From: Oscillospiraceae bacterium
GTDB lineage: Bacteria > Bacillota > Clostridia > Oscillospirales > Oscillospiraceae
Direction of reading: 5' to 3'
DNA: 16,735 bases
Assembly: GCA_017458885.1 (NCBI GenBank)
Contig: JAFSZQ010000059.1
Span: forward strand, 1-16,735
Below, in pieces: positions 15,583 to 16,735 of the stretch (its first letter is position 1; each line of letters begins with the position of its first letter). A model generated the notes under the pieces. It did no database searches. It was not told the DNA's origin and worked only from the letters and a program-made list of their open reading frames with translations. The position numbers were made by a program, and so were the translations under genes.

Positions 15583-16735
15583 ATGCGAAAATTTTGGAAA
15601 CTGACGGGGCGGCTCATGCTTGTGCCGATGCTGCTGCTGTGCGCGTGGCTGGTGACGACGTCCGCGCACGCGGCTGGCTCGCAGTATATGCTCGAGGTCA
15701 GCACGGGCACGGCGACGGGGACGGAGAACAAGATCAGCTTCTTCATCATCACCTACACCACGACGAGCAACGAGAAGCACAGCAAGTTCCTCTTCCCGAC
15801 GGAGGACGCATGGACGGACACCTACGACGCGGTGAGCAAGAGCGTCCAGACGCAGCGCGACAACAGCGTCAAGTCCAACTATGGCTATACGGCTTCCGAC
15901 CTCAAGAACAAGAAGCTGTATCAGACGAACACCGTGGATCAGTACCTGTTCAGCACGCCGCAGGAGATCAAGAAGATCGAGCGCGTGCAGTTGTTCGTCA
16001 ACGACAAGGGCAACTGGGCGTGCAAGGGCGTGCGCGTGTTCCGCGTGGATACCTTGGGCGAGCTGTACCGCTGGAACACGGGGTCGAACGACTGCTTCAT
16101 CGACTTCTCGGGCGCGCTGATCGCCGAGGGCGCGAAGGATATGAAGAGCAACCTGAGCTGGCCGAACGACAAGCTCGTCGGCGTCAGCATGACGACCTCC
16201 GGCTTTTCCGACGACTACGCCAAGCACGACTATCAGGACAACACGGCGAAGACGCTGGCGTTGCGCTTCGCGTTCGCCGACGTCTACGGCGCGGGGCTGG
16301 AGGCGCTGTCCACGATGTCCGACAAGAGCGGCGCCACGATCCCCAAGATGGAGCTTGCGGAGACGATGGGGCTGACGATGTACTACACCGACCGCTACGG
16401 CTTCCAGCGCGTGGCGAACGTCCCGGGCGTGCTGAACGCGGCGGAGTGGACGTCGTCGCTGCTCTCCGACGCAGACAAGAGCAAGGCGATCGGCGGCCTC
16501 GCGCAGCAGGGCGAGAGTATGATGGTGGGGGTGTTCCTGCCCGATTACAAGGAGCTCTCGCAGGACAAGGGCATCACCGTGACGCTCGGCGACAGCGTGG
16601 CGGGCACGTTCGGCATGTCGGCGGGCTCGTCGGGCACGCGGGGCAAGCGCCTGACCGTCGCCAAGACGGACAGCGCCTCGCTGATCTCGTTCGAGGTGTT
16701 CGACCTCGCCAACGCGTATAAGGAGCTGGACGAGA
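15583..16735 (+). CDS. Secreted protein, possible PLAT-like domain, 3' end outside window
   Basis: 384 complete codons are visible with no stop before the window edge. AGGAG at 15570-15574 lies 8 nt before ATG, and the start is 17 nt after the VirB4 stop, so it belongs to the same operon. A signal peptide (MRKFWKLTGRLMLVPMLLLC..., cleavage near AHA-AGS at about 31) leads to residues about 35-180. There, YMLEVSTGTATGTENKISFF..., IERVQLFVNDKGNWACKGVRVFRV and CFIDFSG recall the PLAT/LH2 beta-sandwich (T-G-x-x-x-G-T-x-x-x-I and W...V.V). The rest (MTTSGFSDDYAKHD... onward) is not recognised. It is probably another surface component. PLAT assignment is tentative; the frame is secure because it is uninterrupted with a good start, and codon use matches the neighbours. 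Confidence 0.7.
   Translation, partial: MRKFWKLTGRLMLVPMLLLCAWLVTTSAHAAGSQYMLEVSTGTATGTENKISFFIITYTTTSNEKHSKFLFPTEDAWTDTYDAVSKSVQTQRDNSVKSNYGYTASDLKNKKLYQTNTVDQYLFSTPQEIKKIERVQLFVNDKGNWACKGVRVFRVDTLGELYRWNTGSNDCFIDFSGALIAEGAKDMKSNLSWPNDKLVGVSMTTSGFSDDYAKHDYQDNTAKTLALRFAFADVYGAGLEALSTMSDKSGATIPKMELAETMGLTMYYTDRYGFQRVANVPGVLNAAEWTSSLLSDADKSKAIGGLAQQGESMMVGVFLPDYKELSQDKGITVTLGDSVAGTFGMSAGSSGTRGKRLTVAKTDSASLISFEVFDLANAYKELDE

Noticed and set aside
15594..16721. 375-codon + strand frame at the right end
   Set aside because: The overlapping frame from 15583 has a good ribosome site, a signal peptide and normal composition; this one is low-complexity and lacks a start context.
1..16735. tRNA, rRNA, CRISPR arrays, insertion sequences, att sites or oriT
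   Set aside because: Nothing on either strand resembled these; almost all sequence is accounted for by + strand genes and the largest gap is 188 nt.

Overview
The window is a single-strand (+) gene cluster of about 65% GC (judged by eye). Every gene has a strong AGGAG-type ribosome binding site and most gaps are 4 to 80 nt. The Shine-Dalgarno style, the Gram-positive signal peptides (MKK/MRK starts, no outer-membrane machinery) and the families present point to a high-GC member of the Bacillota, probably a gut or rumen Clostridia. The exact lineage cannot be told from this piece. The core is the mating-channel section of an integrative and conjugative element (ICE) of the type typified by the Mycoplasma bovis Mbov_0395/0396/0397 families: a small two-helix pilin-like protein (4402-4707), a polytopic VirB6/TrbL-like channel protein (9113-11434) and a VirB4-type ATPase (11465-15565). 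Relaxase, VirD4 coupling protein, cell-wall hydrolase and integrase are not in the window and would have to lie outside it.

Layout. (1) 1-3515: three non-core genes. The first encodes a 763-residue protein with a eukaryotic-like PI3/4-kinase or HipA-type active site (DRHxxN followed by IDN). The next two encode related small helical proteins sharing a TRAF..LM/MM motif. All three proteins end in a similar short tail (K-rich, then P-x-[V/L], ending in V or L), which suggests a common export or sorting signal. (2) 3559-4707: a DUF975-like membrane protein and the pilin. A perfect 16-bp palindrome lies between them. (3) 4708-4895: a 188-nt gap with two adjacent GC-rich hairpins. (4) 4896-9093: two secreted proteins inserted between the pilin and the channel protein. 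One is a 1072-residue surface protein with a beta-helix-like middle and two ricin-type (QxW) lectin modules. The other is a 319-residue ectodomain anchored by a C-terminal membrane helix. (5) 9113-15565: the channel protein with a long Gly/Pro-rich tail, then a VirB4 ATPase with an N-terminal PrgI/VirB3-like membrane part, a duplicated charged helical insert and a 290-residue acidic C-terminal extension. (6) 15583-end: the start of another secreted protein with a possible PLAT-like domain, cut by the window edge.

Inferred joint function: the ATPase, channel and pilin drive transfer of the element. The lectin and the anchored proteins probably mediate contact with the recipient or host glycans. 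The kinase and its two small neighbours look like cargo, or accessory factors, delivered or sorted through the same machine. The last point is inference from gene order and shared tails only.
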